Origin: Paragorgia papillata
Taxonomy: Eukaryota; Cnidaria; Anthozoa; Scleralcyonacea; Coralliidae
DNA: 64,000 nt
Direction of reading: 5' to 3'
Assembly (NCBI GenBank): GCA_035771165.1
Contig: JAWNZC010000001.1
Span: 3,903,501 to 3,967,500 of the forward strand
In this document: positions 1 to 12,606 of the stretch, one piece after another
How positions within the stretch are numbered: position 1 is the first letter of the stretch
Layout: every line of letters starts with the position of its first letter
Notes under the pieces: generated by a model
The model's database searches: none
Told to the model about the DNA's origin: nothing
What the model saw: the letters and a program-made list of their open reading frames with translations, nothing else
Program-made: the position numbers and the translations under genes

Positions 1-1630
1 CCATGGGAAATTTTGAGAGTTTATAGTGCGAAGACTATACATCAGATTCTCTTGAAATTTTCAGTGAGTACTCCTACAATGCGTCTCTGTTTATTAAAAC
101 AACAAAAATGTCAATGAAATTTTGACTTCATAGTAATAGATAAAGCATGAGCAGCGATCTGTGTCTGATTTACAAGGCGAGCTGCAAACTTATCAAAAGG
201 ACGCAATCATCTAAATAGCCAAGTTGGAGTGATTTTAGCTAAGTAAATTGAGGGGAAAAGTTTATGTAAATCAGGACGAATCTGTATGCGATTTACAGAT
301 ATTGATTAAACATTCATTTCTTTTGCATTTTCCTTATGAATTATTAATGAATTTGATACTTTAAAAAACAGGCCTTGTTTCAGACCAAAAGAGTGATTTA
401 TATATACACCCTGTTGCAGACTAATAATGTATGATCTTTACTTCTATATATCTTTCATTTGTATTTTAATGAGAAATACTTTTCCCCTCAATTTTGATTG
501 GCTGAGAACAGTGCAGAACAAAGGGAAATACAGTGCAGAAAAGAGAGAGAACGCAAATTTTTGAGCCAATGAGCCAATAAAAAACAATGAAAACTGAAAA
601 GAGCCAATCACGTTCTAGAGCGGATTTTGACGGATGGTATTTTCTAATCTCGTACCCAGGCTTTTTTTGCGCCAAATAAATAAAAGATGGCGGCCAAGAC
701 TCGGAGTAGTGAAAGACAATTCGTTCAAAATTTGAAGCTAATTATTCTTTTGTCAAGTAAAGTGCCTGCAAGAAGACTAGAAGATTGAGATTCTTATTGC
801 TTTGAGTAAACTTTTTCAAGCAGTAGTGATAGAAGCGAAACGTTTTTAAACAACATATACGAGGAGTAAACAACCAAATATATACGAGGAACTGTATTGT
901 TGATGGTCTTCAGGAACGAAGCTAAGCATAGCAACTGGTCATGTTTTTCAAATTTAAAATTATGCGAGCAAACCATTGCCCAGGTTCCCTGGAGCTCTCC
1001 CCTTGACGAGTAAAATCGTCTGGCGTTAGCCAGAGTAAAAGTTGATAAAAGGCAACTGCGGCCAGTGAAGGATTAATTTCTATGCTAGCAATACGTCAAT
1101 TTCTACTAACTTTTCCTGTTTGTTTTGGCTCCAAAAGGAACTGTTTTAAGCTACACCTTAACTAATTTGAGCTTCGTAATGACCAACGATATTCAGAAAT
1201 CAAAAAATATTCAGTGATGCAACAAGTTATACGATATAAAAATGCACAGATTTAAAAGATTTAGTTGTCAAGCTAGCGGTCATGCCAAGCATGACCAAAG
1301 CATTTTTCAAACGTTTGAATTTGAATATATTTTGCTTTGTGTCTGAATATTGTAGATAATTTCAATAGCTTGGCCTGTTGTTGGCCTTCGCCGTTGGTTT
1401 TTGAAAAATCCAGTCGTGCATTTTTTTTTAAAAATTGCACTCAAAACCATGCTATTGCCTATACACATAGTGTGAATAAAATTGGATTTGGCAGCCGGTA
1501 ATGAAGCATGCCATTTTTACGCTAATGTTTAATCTTTATAGTGTTAATATCATTTCATTTCATTTCATTATTTCTTTGACTTTGTGGCAAATTATTAACC
1601 AGTCTTTTCTTGTTTTTCCTATACTTGCAG
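1..1630. repeat. Upstream PIGS intron, repeat-derived
   Basis: No exon was recognised. Bases 1-120 repeat the arm of the foldback around the 5230-6151 element (GACTATACATCAGATTCTC, again at 6382 and inverted near 5205). Bases 466-900 are a copy of the family at 14760-15370 (shared TGATTGGCTGA, AAGATGGCGGC, GTAAACTTTTTCAAG). Bases 1007-1040 hold a copy of the GTAAAATCGTCTGGCGTTAG motif. A near-palindrome at about 1400-1480 shares AAACCATGCTATTGCCTATAC with 15434-15555. A run of about 22 G lies at 1710, just past the first exon. Confidence 0.5.
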
Positions 1631-4600
1631 AGACCTTACAGCCGTTATTAATTAAAATATCACATTTTGATATATCTGTGGATTCGCAGGTACTTCAACT
1701 CATTTACTATGGGGGGGGGGGGGGGGGGGGGTCAACACAAAAATGCACCATTTAAGACTAGTTAAAAAACGGTTTGGTTTGCTCCATCGACAAATGGAAG
1801 ATGCACGACAACCGAAACTTTGTTGTATTAATTATATCTAATATGTTATTATAAACAAAAATCGGTCATGATTACCATATTGCGCAGATCGTAAGCATTA
1901 TGAACTACTTACCTATCTCACATGTGGGGATTTTATATATCTGTACTCTTTGGCTTCTGATTGCAATTTTTCTGTTTTTGTTTTAAAATTTCTTCTTCAT
2001 GGACTTTATCCTTGTCAAAGTTGCTAACTACTGACCGGAAGTGACGTCACTAGGGATGAGCTTTTGAAAAGAAACAGTGTTTACGACACTACGGATCTAT
2101 TTCGCACTTAATTCTCGTCGTTACTGTGTAAATACAAGAAATAACGAGAAAGAAGCATAATTATATTGTAAAAACTAGAGAGCAGTCAGAGACTGCATAT
2201 ATATACCTCCGCCAGCGGGTTATTAGAGATGTTTAAAAAGAAAACGAGCCATCCCGCTAACCAGGCTAGCTCACGATACCAACACATGCATGTATGAATA
2301 AAATGCTTGATTGCACTCGTACCAAAATTATGCAAAAATATTGGCATAAAATAAGGATAATGAGCGCAATCAAGCATTTCTTCTACACGGAGAATCTTGC
2401 GGTCAGATTTGTATTAATTTCTCATCCAAATGTTGACTAAATTAACCCAAAATTTAATGGATTGGTCGTTGGTCTATGGCCAACCCTTTTGCAAATTTTC
2501 ATGAAAATCGGTGTAATACTTTGAGATATCCTGGCGACAGACAAACAAACAAACAAACAGACAAACAGACAGAACGGGGTAAAAACATAACCTCCAGGCG
2601 GAGGTAATTATGTCTTTCTAAAAGGTCATCCCTATAGCGACGTCACTTCCGATAAGTAGTTACTAAATTTGACAGCGAAAAAGTTCATGAAGATGCAATT
2701 TTGGAAATATATTGCAATTTTGCTCAGTAGAACCCAAAGATTACGAATATCCCCACGAGTGAGTTAGGCACTTCAATTGATTCCCTCTTCTATATCTTTC
2801 CAGATACTCTATTACAGTGGAGTGGCTCTACAGCCAAACGTTGATGGCGAAATTAACTATTTAACAACGGAGGATCTTCCTCACATGATTAATCCTATAG
2901 AGGCCAAACTGGGTAATGTCTCACGGCTAATACGATCTTGTTGCTAGACAGGGGTGGTGAATGGTTTAATAGGGCCGTTGATACGAGGGCTGATATGATG
3001 CGGCTTACACAGGACACGTCTTACATAAGACCCGAAACATTCGTATAAAAGGTACAAAGACTTTTGTTCGCGTCTTACACATGCCGCGACTTGTTCAAAA
3101 ACGCCGTATAAATGAGACAGTTCGCGTCTTATGTAAGGCGCGTCTTATCGGCTCTCGTACAAACGGCCCCATAAGGTAATACGGGCAACATTTTTCTTCA
3201 ACTTTCAAGTTGAAAAGCGTTGTTGCATCTTGAACGTTGTCACGCAACAATAATTTTGTTGCAAGTTGAAAAAATTCGTTGAAAAAAGTAAACTCCAGTT
3301 CTACTTGTAAATTTCTTTTGCAGGCTCGTTTGTGTCATTGAATCCCAGTTTAAATTTTATTGTCTTTGTGCCACCACGAGGACAAACTCCGTTAAAAATA
3401 AGAAATAACGAGGGTAAGTAGTTCGCTCATGCATCTTAATGAGGAAAAAATTAGAAATTATCCTCCAAAAACCAGGGGAATTAGAGATTAAATTTTCTCG
3501 TGAAAACAAAAGAAACCGAGGCAATAATGGTATTATTATTATAAGTAATACCATAGACCTTATTCAAAAATGGCCGCCGAATTAAAATTATTTTATATAC
3601 ATATAAATTAGCCCTTATGAACTCGTTTTCATGTGTGAAATTCAAAATAATTTTTACTTTAAAACGAGGTCATAAGAGTTAATTTATATGCACATAAAAT
3701 AATTCTAATTCGGCGGCCACTTTTGAATAAGGTCGGTGGCATGAGGGAAATTAGTTATGGGGCCGATTACATGGGTATTTTCAGCCCGGGCTGAAATTTC
3801 AGCCTGGTTACGAGGGCTGAGTTTTTATTGCGATTGCATGAGCAATTTCAACCTGGGCTGAAACCAACATTTTAATCAATAACACGAAGGAATTCGAATA
3901 ATTTTTGTTTTGCGGCTGCGTAATGAACGACCGACACCGTTCACACGCTTAGTTCAGCCCGGGCTGAAATTATTTCCATGTGATCGCTACGTTCCTATTA
4001 CAAGGATTTAATAAGAAGACCGGGTTGAAATTTTTCCATGTGATCGCTACGTTCGTATTACAAGGATTTAATAAGAAGACCGGGTTGAAATTTCAGCAGC
4101 CTGGGCTGAAAATCTCCATGTAATGGGCCCCTAAAGTCCCCGAAAGCCGAGGGAGGATTTGTGGAAGTCCAGAGGGCCGTAGTTTGTAATACCATGATTA
4201 TCTTATAATAATACCATGATCGCCTCGGATTCTTTTGTTCTCCGAGGGAATGTAAACCTCGTATTTCCCTCATCGCTCATGCAAGAGGGAAATTTATCCT
4301 TTGTCTTCCAATTTTCCCGTGCATGTTGATGAGGGAAAATTAGAAGACAAAGAAATCTTCTAAATTTCCCGCTTGCATATATTTTCCTCATCAACATGCA
4401 CGGGAAAATTAGATGCAACTTCTGTGATCAACCGTGTAAATTTCCTGTCGGTAAGATTCTCAAAGTTTTCCTCGGCGATCATAATATTACAAACTAATAA
4501 CATGACTTTTCGGGAAATTAGCGATTAAATTTCCCCTTTGCCTCGGGAAGATTTGTAAAAGGACTTTCACAAACCTTCCCTCGGCGGCGGGGAAATTTAA

Positions 4601-7600
4601 TCGCTTATTTCCCTCAAGTCATGTTATTACTTATAATCATGCATTTCTTTGTTGTGTAAAAGAGTACTGTTTGGATGTTTGGTCATGCATGCTAATGAGG
4701 GGAAAATCAGAAATTTCCCCTGTTAACTCTAATTTTCCCCTGTTTGGGGGAAATTAGAGATTAAATTACCTGGTGAGAACAAAAGAAACCGAGTCAATCA
4801 TGGTATTACGATAAGCCCTCTCCATCAATATTACACTCTAGAGTCTCGATTTCTACCTTGCTTATCTATCACAATAAGATCTTTGTCTTATATTCTAGGT
4901 GTGTATAGTCCCACCAACGCATTTCTCAGTCCAAGATGGGGAGGTGTACTTATTCACAATATCTATAACCGAAGTGAAGTTGCTGAGTCAGCACCAGAAA
5001 CAATCGCAGTGGATGTGAGTTCGATGATGAAAGTTTTCTTGTCTCAAGTGAGATTACTCATTGGTATCAAACCTATGGTAAGTTGCAGGAACTTTATTAT
5101 CAAACATTTGAAAGCCTCAAAGTGTCTATATATAAGTAAAACATTCTTTGTTATTTTAATGAATAGAGAAGCATGGTAGTAGCACTCCCTGAAAATTTCA
5201 AGAGAATCTGATGTAATAGTCTTCACGGGCAGTGGCGTAGCTAGAGTATTTTCTTGGGGGGAGGGCAAGCACTCAAATTTCCCGTCAAAATGGGCGTGGC
5301 TAATGGCCGTGGTCATTGTGATTTGAGCTACAAATAAAATGCGTGTAAACCAACTTTGAAAGATCGCGTGGAAAAATATGATAAATATTCTTTAAAGACT
5401 CCCATCAAGAGTTGTGAATCTTTTGTCTCCATTATCAAATCAGGAAAGATTTGGGGCACGACAGCTAGCTAACACAATACGCCATTTGCACGATGACGTG
5501 AGATGGCGTTGGGTGACTACAACTACCAGAATGCTTTGCCAGTATTCTAGGGCTTCGCCTAAAAGGAATGACTCACAAGGACCCGTGCAATCCTTTCGCG
5601 GCTTTTCCAAAATATGTCGTCAAATTTGTTTTTTCCAACTTTGTCGTCGAGTTTCAGTGAGTCTCAAGATTTTAGCAATCTTTTCGATACCCTAACCACA
5701 ACATAAACCCTAAACAGAAATCTGGTTTACCCCCTAGCTTTTTGGAAAAACTTATTTGTCGACATATTTTGGAAAAGCCACGAAATCACTGGACGGGTCC
5801 CTTTGAGTCATCCGTTTCAGTCGAAACCCTAGAATACTGGCAAAGCATTCAGCTGGTAGTTGTAGTCACCCAACGCCATCTCATGTCATCATGCAAATGG
5901 CCTATTATACAAAGCAGTCAAATTGTTAAACGGAAACTGTATTTTGACATTTTAATGTTATTATCAACTTTGATATTTGTTCATAGCAAAATAGATAGGT
6001 ATAACAGGTTAATTGTGTTCCGATAAAAAAAATTTCCAGCACCCAAATTTTCCAACGACGACAAGGATTTCCCAACAAACATCTCTGTGAAGGCGTGGGG
6101 GGGGGGGGGGGGGGCGAATGTCCCATGCCATCCCCTCTAGCTACGCCGCTGCGTCACGCTATCAATTCTTCAGTTTACCATGGCTAGTTCGTTTTTTTTG
6201 AGAAATTTGGACTTTCGGTACCAATGCCTTAGGATGTAAGCAGATGGATCATTGACACTAAAATCCATTTTTCTTATGCATAGTTGTCCATTTGCGTACG
6301 ACGTAAGGCATTGTTACCGAAAGTTCGAGTTTTCTCAAGAAACGAACTGGCCATGGCAAAATTTGATAGTTCATAGCGTGAAGACTATACATCAGATTCT
6401 CTTAACATTTTTATTGAATGCCCTTACCATGCTCTTCTGTTCATTAAAAACATTCTTCTGTGCATTTATTCAGTTTAGCTGAAATTTAAAGCTGAAGAAA
6501 CAAGCCTTGGAACATTTAAATTTCGCGGGAAAACAGAGCTGCTTGCAATTTTCATCACTAAATATCTTAATGAATTTTGCTTTAAACGAAATAAACTTTT
6601 CAAAACCTTTCCGCATTTGGCTTAAGGCAGCTTTTTTTTGGTATTTTTAAATTTCTATGGTGTAACGTAACCTTAACTTAAATTGTCGTCTAACCTGCAT
6701 TTAATATAATTATATTTTTAGCATTCTGAAAAGGGTGTGGTTGTTACATCTGTCGTGAATTCTGGGGCAAGAGACTGGGTATGTAAATAGAAACTTTATT
6801 GATAACTCTTTATTGGTCAGTGTTCCCGTTTGGAGACTTACTGATTTTACTTTGTCTAACACCAGACTATTTTACTCTGTCTAACACCAGACTATTTTAC
6901 TCTGTCTAATTCCAGACTACGTTACTCTGTCTAACACCAGACTATTTTACTCTGTCTTATTCCAGACTATTTTACTCTGTCTAACACCAGACTATTTTAC
7001 CTCTGTCTAACATCAGACTATTTAACTCTGTCTAACCCTTGACTATTTTACGCTGCTTTAGACGTTTTTCAAGTCTGGTAGATAACTTTTTCAACCAAAA
7101 ATATTTCCTGTTCTCCAAGTATATCTATAACCTTTTCCTTGCATAATTTCTTGTGTAGGAAGTGGATAATTTAATGTTAACGAAGACTATGGAATATTTA
7201 TCATCGTCCATAAAGACTCTAACTTCTCTGACACAACTTATCGATAAAGTCAAGAACATGGTTATTGATGACAATATCAAAGCAGAAATTGAGCAAGCAG
7301 TGGATGCTATTAAACAGGTAATTTTAGAAGTGACTTATAGTAAACATTGTATATTGTAGTGTATTGTGTCGTGTCGTGATCGTACCGTATAGTGTACTGT
7401 ACTGTATTGTATTGTATTGTACTGTTGTAGTATAGTGTAGTGTACTACTGTACTGTACTGTAGTGTACTACTGTACTGTACTGTACTGTAGTGCACTGTA
7501 TTGTATTGTACTGTTGTAGTATAGTGTAGTGTACTACTGTACTGTACTGTAGTGTACTACTGTACTGTACTGTAGTGCACTGTAGTGCACTGTATTGTAT

Positions 7601-10600
7601 TGTACTGTTGTAGTATAGTGTAGTGTACTACTGTACTGTACTGTAGTGTACTACTGTACTGTACTGTAGTGCACTGTATTGTATTGTACTGTTGTAGTAT
7701 AGTGTAGTGTACTACTGTACTGTACTGTAGTGTACTACTGTACTGTACTGTAGTGCACTGTAGTGCACTGTAGTGCACTGTATTGTATTGTACTGTTGTA
7801 GTATAGTGTAGTGTACTACTGTACTGTACTGTACTGTACTGTATTGTATTGTACTGTTGTAGTGTAGTGTACTGTACTGTATTGTATTGTATTGTACTGT
7901 TGTCGTATAGTGTACTGTATTGTATTTTACTGTGCTATAATGTATTGTATTGTATTATTTTTTTATACCTTTCATTCACGAAAGGTAGCGTTGAGGGATC
8001 CGTCTCAGATCTGATGCGCAGTCGAGACTATGAATTGGCGTATTGTGAGAGTTTTATTTATTAACTTTACAACCATGAAAGAATGCAAATATACAGGAAA
8101 TAAAGAGTGCAATACTTGAACATGATTGAAGGAATGATCAATAGGACACGAGTCCCATGTGAAGACCAACCCAAAACTGTGGGCAAAAAAAAGAAAAGAA
8201 AGAAAGTTACAGCGCATGAGCAGAGTATTATTTGTAGCAAAACGTTTTCGTTTTGTGCGCATGCTCGGACTCATTTGTAGGCAATTATCTTCAGCTGACG
8301 TAGATCGTACAGACCAATCCAAAAATTAAAAAATTGAGAGTGTTTCTTATTATTTTGTAGTGTCAAGATGAAATAGCACGCGGCGATGTTGTCCAGGCAT
8401 TCTTAAATGCAAAACAGGCCATCCAATCATCAGGTATATCAATGGTATTTTTTTATACTCGGACACTTTCTGGGAACAAAGCAAATCTGCCTGATTTGAA
8501 AAATCTGATACCCCGATGGGCAAGTCGACTTGGGTGTAGAAAAGTGGTCGCGACTAGAACTGGTCGCCAGTGCCATACATAGCGGGGAGAGGGCAACAAG
8601 CACATGCAACTACCCCTCCAGAGAAAATAAAAAATATGTTTTTTTTTTAAATGTTGATCATTAATTTTTTATTGGTATTCAGACAATTATATAGTACAAG
8701 TGTGCATGCTGAAAAAGTACTGAAATCATAACGTTTATAAAATGCCTTGGGGTGTATAAAAAACGTTCTTGCTGACAACATACTGTATTTTTGAGCACTA
8801 ACTTCAGCGTTTGTCTTACTGTTCCCCTGGTTACAAAATCATGCGTACGGCCCTGCTGGTCGCTTGGGAGAGTTTAGAAACAAAGAAAAAGTGCAGTTTG
8901 TAAGTCTCAAAGATGCGGGAGGTTGTGAGAGCTGATCGCGAAGAGAGCTTCAACTGTATACACCATAATCATAAAGATGGATAGCCTCCTCCGCAGGCAA
9001 CTCTTTTCTTCCGCAAAAACGGGAATGCTGCAAGATTTATCGCCGGAATTACAGAGCTAGCGTTCGCGAAAAGCACAAATCCCACATGACCCACATGTCC
9101 CCTGATCAAAAGCGACAGAGTTGCCTGCAGAGGTCAGGAGGCTAAAATATGCCTGCTAATTTCTATTTTTTCACATACATGTAAATGAGCGTCTTAAGAA
9201 CGAGACTGGAAACGTTAATTTTGAGGCATATAAAAGGCAGAAATAAATTGGCGGCTTAAAAGTTGGCTCGGGTAAAAGGGACACCCTACCCCCCGAAACA
9301 ACTTTGTCGTGTGTTTACATGAGGAATTAGATTATGACGTCTGAATCGGTTTAAGCCTCCCTGGGGGGAGCCAACTTTGTGTTCATTTTACTTAGTCTCG
9401 ACAGCGAGCGTTTACATGGGGAATTTCATACTTGTCTCGGGTAGTAGGGTCACCCTGGGGTTAGGGGGCGAGATAAAGTTGACTCGCCTACCCGAGGCAA
9501 AACTGCGAAACAAAATGGCGGCAGAAAGTGAAACAATTGATAGAGCAGCAAATACGAAGCGAGAAAAATGGTCTTGGTCTCCAACAATGGTTGAAAACCT
9601 GATAATTGGCCTGAAGAAGTATAAAAGCTTCTGTGAGTTTAATTCTATCGTTAAATTCTAACAGTACAGTTACAGTTTCTTCCCGACGATCGGCTATCTT
9701 AAATTAGATGCATTAAACTATACCCAGTCCGCCAGAGACAACGTTTGTCCATGTAAACGACCATATTAGAGTGTGACTTTGGCGGGGGGGGGGGGGGGGA
9801 GTTGACTCGGGTCATAGTCATTTATATGATTATAAACACTTCCGTTCTCGGTATTCAGCTCCTACATAATATGTTTTTTTAGAAAAAGCTTTCTTTGACC
9901 CTTCGGTGTTGGAGTTACTTTACTTTCCAGATGATCAAAAGTGAGTATGACCTGATTTTACTAGCCCTTTCAGCTCGAAGGACGTGTATACACGTCGCCT
10001 TTAGGATTTTACTCTGGCTAACGCCAGACGATTTTACTTAAAGGGTATTTGCAACAAAAATTAAGTTTGTCTAATTTGAAATAACTCATAAAATTGTAAT
10101 AGAAGATCCTTTACAACTTTTTCGTATCTCTCTTCGTTTTCAAGATATTTCAATTTGTTTAATATGTAAATGAGATGGTCTCTGACGTCAGGTGTGGGGT
10201 AAAATATTTTCACATGTAGCAAAACCAGTTATATCTCTAAGTTTGTCCAGCGAAATCATTTGAAACTGTGCACATAAAAACTCCTTGCAACGCTGAACAT
10301 TTCATGTTAGATATGTAAGTGATTTTGCTCTCTATGAAAATATTTTACCCCACTCCTGACGTCAGAGACCATCTCATTTACATATCAAACAAATTGAAAT
10401 ATCTTGAAAACGCAGAAAGATACGAAAAAGTTGTAAAGGATCCTCTATTACAATTTTATGAGTTCTTTCAAATTAGACAAACTTAATTTTTGTTGCCAAT
10501 ACCCTTTAACAAATAGAAAATTAATTATTTGAATAAAAAATAGAAAATTGCTGGCGCGTCTCATTTTTTTCTGGTTGAAATTACGTCATTCGTGTTTGTA

Positions 10601-12107
10601 TCACAGCAAATTAAAGAGTCACAAAAGCCATTTTCTATTTGTTTTATAAAATAACTAACCGTTTTAGAGGTATGTCCAACATCGGATGACAGATCATAAC
10701 GATCGGTGAAAGACCATTGCAGATCGTACCGTGCCAGATGTATCTATACTTTGTTTATTTAAAACAGTATGTTTACTTTGAGTGGAGCTTGCCAGTTTTT
10801 TTGAAAAATGATGCGCGCGCAACACCCTGAAACTCGCATACACACGTAAAAACGCACAGTCTGATCAGCTCTGATATCAGATCTGTTCAGAGAAATGTAG
10901 CGACCCTTGATACAGCCTGACAGCTACAGAATGCACCAGCGCTGATGTATAAACATTTAGTTAGAATTTCTAACAGACTGCGACAGCTCCGTAGACAACA
11001 TACCTGTTCAGTCTGTTATATACAGCACTGACCGTGTCAGGCTGATACAGTTTGACAGAATCTGTTCTGAATAGTCTGCTGTAGCTGCAGGTATGATACA
11101 GATATGATATCATTGTATCAGGGGTCGCTACATTTTTCTGAACAGATCTGACATCATTCTGCATCAGGTCTGACACAGAGTGTGCGTTTTTGCGTGTGTA
11201 TAGGATGCAAAAGGTGAAAGGGCTAGGGCTGTAACGATTACTCGAAAATTCGGTTATTCGCGATTTTTTTTGTTCGATTCACGATTTTTTGGTATTTCAT
11301 TACTATTAGTGTTCGTCAAAATACAATCATAAAAAAATCCTCATTTTCATAGTTTTCTCCATAAACTCCAGTGAAAATTATAGATGGTCTGCGATGCAGG
11401 TGACCAGGGGCGGATCAAGCTTTAGCGGGCCCCTGGCACATTAGTATAGCTGACTCACATCTTCCCCCCCCCCCTCCCCGAAGTCAGAAAGAGACTAGAA
11501 AAATCGGAGAAAATTAACCAAAAAAATGCAACCAGCTGTCAGCTGCGAATAGCTACGTTGTAAGAATGTTTGTGTCAGTTATCTGTGGTACTCAACCTAC
11601 ATTTCTGGAACCCTGGTTCTATTTCTAAGATATTTACAAACGATTTTAAACTTTAGATTGAAAATTAAATAGATTTACAAGTTTCTTATAGCAATAGGTT
11701 TTGGAGTGATTCTGAAATATGTTTGCTCTTCTTATAAGTTGTAATGTATATGATAAAACTTAATTAAATTAAAACCAAAAGGCCCCCAAAAATCTGCGGG
11801 GCCCTCCAAAAGCGCGGGCCCCCTGGCACTTGCCCAAAATGCCCTCCCCTTGATCTGCCACTGCAGGTGACTCGTCGACAAATTTCCAAAGTTTTGTCAA
11901 ACGTCTCGAAGTTTTTCAACTATTTTATACATGATTGATTGATAAAGATTAGGAAATATTTTTTTTTGTTTCAGATTTGCTATTTATATTCCTCTCTTCC
12001 TACCGATGTCTCTTCCACTTTTGGTCTCGCTGTTTGCTGCCATCCAATGGTTGAGGAATAAAGATGACAAAAATGAAAGTAAAGAACAGGAGAAACAGTC
12101 CCAGTGA
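1631..12107 (+). CDS. PIGS: PIGS, GPI transamidase component PIG-S (3' part of gene)
   Basis: PIG-S is an ER-membrane subunit of the GPI transamidase, which attaches GPI anchors to proteins. Nine coding exons fit in frame: 1631-1689, 2804-2912, 3324-3413, 4899-5077, 6722-6778, 7159-7317, 8361-8433, 9883-9940 and 11975-12107 (stop TGA 12105-12107), giving 304 complete codons, roughly the C-terminal 55% of the family length. Recognisable blocks are FDISVDSQ-ILYY, LPHMINPIEAKLG, NAFLSPRWGG, MMKVFLSQVRLL and ELLYFPDDQK, followed by the hydrophobic C-terminal segment FAIYIPLFLPMSLPLLVSLF and a charged tail. The first exon here begins with two bases of a split codon, so the gene starts left of the window. 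A GTAAGT follows the stop directly, so a 3'UTR intron is possible. It converges with AIFM3. Family assignment is from remembered homologues; boundaries are from splice consensus and phase. Confidence 0.93.
1995..2690. repeat. Foldback element with nested CGGAGGTA-ended element
   Basis: The arms read TGACCGGAAGTGACGTCACTAG on the left and GCGACGTCACTTCCG on the right, with matching CATGGACTTT/TTCATGAAG outer parts. Inside, 2195-2612 has ACCTCCGCC at one end and GGCGGAGGTA at the other, with an AAACAAACAGACAGAC stretch near 2535. It lies in the PIGS intron between exons 1689 and 2804. The class is not certain. Confidence 0.5.
3553..3736. mobile_element. Foldback MITE, about 184 bp
   Basis: Arms AGACCTTATTCAAAA and TTTTGAATAAGGTC flank a nearly palindromic interior that includes GGCCGCCGAATTAAAATTAT and its reverse complement. 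It sits 140 bases after a PIGS exon. A related but distinct design, AGACCACTTTCATAA, is found at 14072-14258. Confidence 0.7.
5230..6151. mobile_element. hAT-like non-autonomous element with nested MITE
   Basis: The ends are CAGTGGCGTAGCTAG and CTAGCTACGCCGCTG, the CAGTG-type hAT terminus. Flanks CTTCACGG and CGTCACGC are a degraded 8-bp duplication. It has inserted in an older foldback whose arms (GACTATACATCAGATTCTC type) remain near 5170-5225 and 6375-6450. A second MITE (5481-5901) is nested inside it. Confidence 0.6.
5481..5901. mobile_element. MITE with GCCATTTGCACGATGACGTG termini (copy 1)
   Basis: Inverted ends GCCATTTGCACGATGACGTG and CATGTCATCATGCAAATGGC are followed on both sides by the GATGGCGTTGGGTGACTACA type of sequence. 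A shorter copy of the family is at 50726-50970. Confidence 0.65.
6849..7060. repeat. Tandem array of a 24-bp ACTCTGTCTAACACCAGACT unit
   Basis: Eight or more imperfect 24-25 bp units (TTTTACTCTGTCTAACACCAG-type) occupy the intron between PIGS exons 6778 and 7159. The unit is the same motif found singly in TTAA-flanked elements across the window and tandemly, in the other orientation, at 21540-21730. Confidence 0.85.
7356..7955. repeat. TGTAC/TGTAT minisatellite with higher-order repeat
   Basis: About 600 bases made of 5-bp TGTAC, TGTAT, TAGTG and TACTG units. The string GTTGTAGTATAGTGTAG recurs at about 7424, 7513, 7607, 7691 and 7796, a higher-order period of roughly 84-105 bases. It begins 39 bases after a PIGS exon. 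Open frames within it are low-complexity artefacts. Confidence 0.9.
9515..9661 (+). pseudogene. Fragment resembling a Myb/SANT-like DNA-binding protein N-terminus
   Basis: A 48-codon frame starts ATGGCGGCAG, matching the YY1-like start context of other genes here, and encodes a segment containing KWSWSPTMVENLIIGLKKYK followed by SFCEFN. The pattern W-S/T-x2-M/A-V-E-x-L-I-x2-L-K-x-Y-K-x2-C-E-F-N resembles the start of Myb/SANT-like domains of transposon-derived proteins common in cnidarians. The frame ends early at TAA 9659-9661. It lies inside an intron of PIGS within a repeat bounded by CTCGGGTA-type ends (about 9255-9810). It could be a decayed exon of a Harbinger-like transposon. Identity is from pattern memory only. 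Confidence 0.35.
10038..10509. mobile_element. TTAA-flanked foldback element, 472 bp
   Basis: TTAA at each end, then AAGGGTATTTGCAACAAAAA on the left and its near-complement on the right. Arms of more than 150 bases are nearly perfect, including CTGACGTCAG and TGAGATGGTCTCTGACGTC. Members or halves of the family also lie at 23730-24188, 36546-36755, 46156-46695 and 48540-48680. Confidence 0.8.
10830..11215. repeat. Foldback repeat (CTGATCAGATCTGTTCAGA type)
   Basis: Inverted halves include ACGTAAAAACGCACA / TGTGCGTTTTTGCGTGTG, GATCTGTTCAGA / TCTGAACAGATC and TGTAGCGACCCTTGATACAG / TGTATCAGGGGTCGCTACAT. The centre is rich in CTGTTC/GAACAG. It lies in the last PIGS intron. AGCCCTTTCA (about 9963) and TGAAAGGGCT (about 11215) may mark an older outer element. 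Confidence 0.65.
11405..11863. mobile_element. hAT-like MITE with perfect 8-bp target duplication
   Basis: The element starts CAGGGGCGGATCAAG and ends CTTGATCTGCCACTG. The 8-bp duplication CAGGTGAC is perfect on both sides (11397-11404 and 11864-11871). It lies just upstream of the last PIGS coding exon. Confidence 0.85.
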
Positions 12108-12606
12108 GGTAAGTTTGAATCAGATGGAGTGTGAGAGTGAGCAATTTTATACTGGAGTGCTTTTGTAGTACTTCCACCGGTTTCCTCTTTTTTTTCCACC
12201 TTACAAAAAAATTTCCATTTGCAACTTTTGAGTTCTCCAGGCAAACATATTTTACTGATTCGGATGAGACCAGTTGACCTTGAGGCTTGAGGAAACTGGG
12301 ACACATTGCTTACAACGTTTTCTCAAATTCATTAATAATTCATGAGAATTTTACTCAATCAGACAGCTCCGTTCCGCCACGTGAATGGGCTGTGAAACAC
12401 CGGTAAAGCACTGCATCAAACACTAGCGTTTCATTTATGTTAATTAAACAAGAAACACGACACGATTGAGTAAAATTGTATCACAAAACATCCGCAAGTC
12501 CCATAACGGTGGTTCATTGTCTTTCATTTCCAAAACTCGTTCTGCGTGTTTGATCACGGTACCAAAACACGAGATACTGCGGCCCCCAAAACAAGTAGAC
12601 AATTAC

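Noticed and set aside
1501..1755. 84-codon frame ending in poly-Gly
   Set aside because: Only 1631-1689 belongs to PIGS; the remainder is intron and a G run.
5742..6026. 94-codon plus-strand frame
   Set aside because: Lies wholly inside nested MITE/hAT sequence and has no protein-like pattern.
7557..8064. Open frames rich in Tyr/Ser/Cys on both strands
   Set aside because: Translations of the TGTAC/TGTAT minisatellite.
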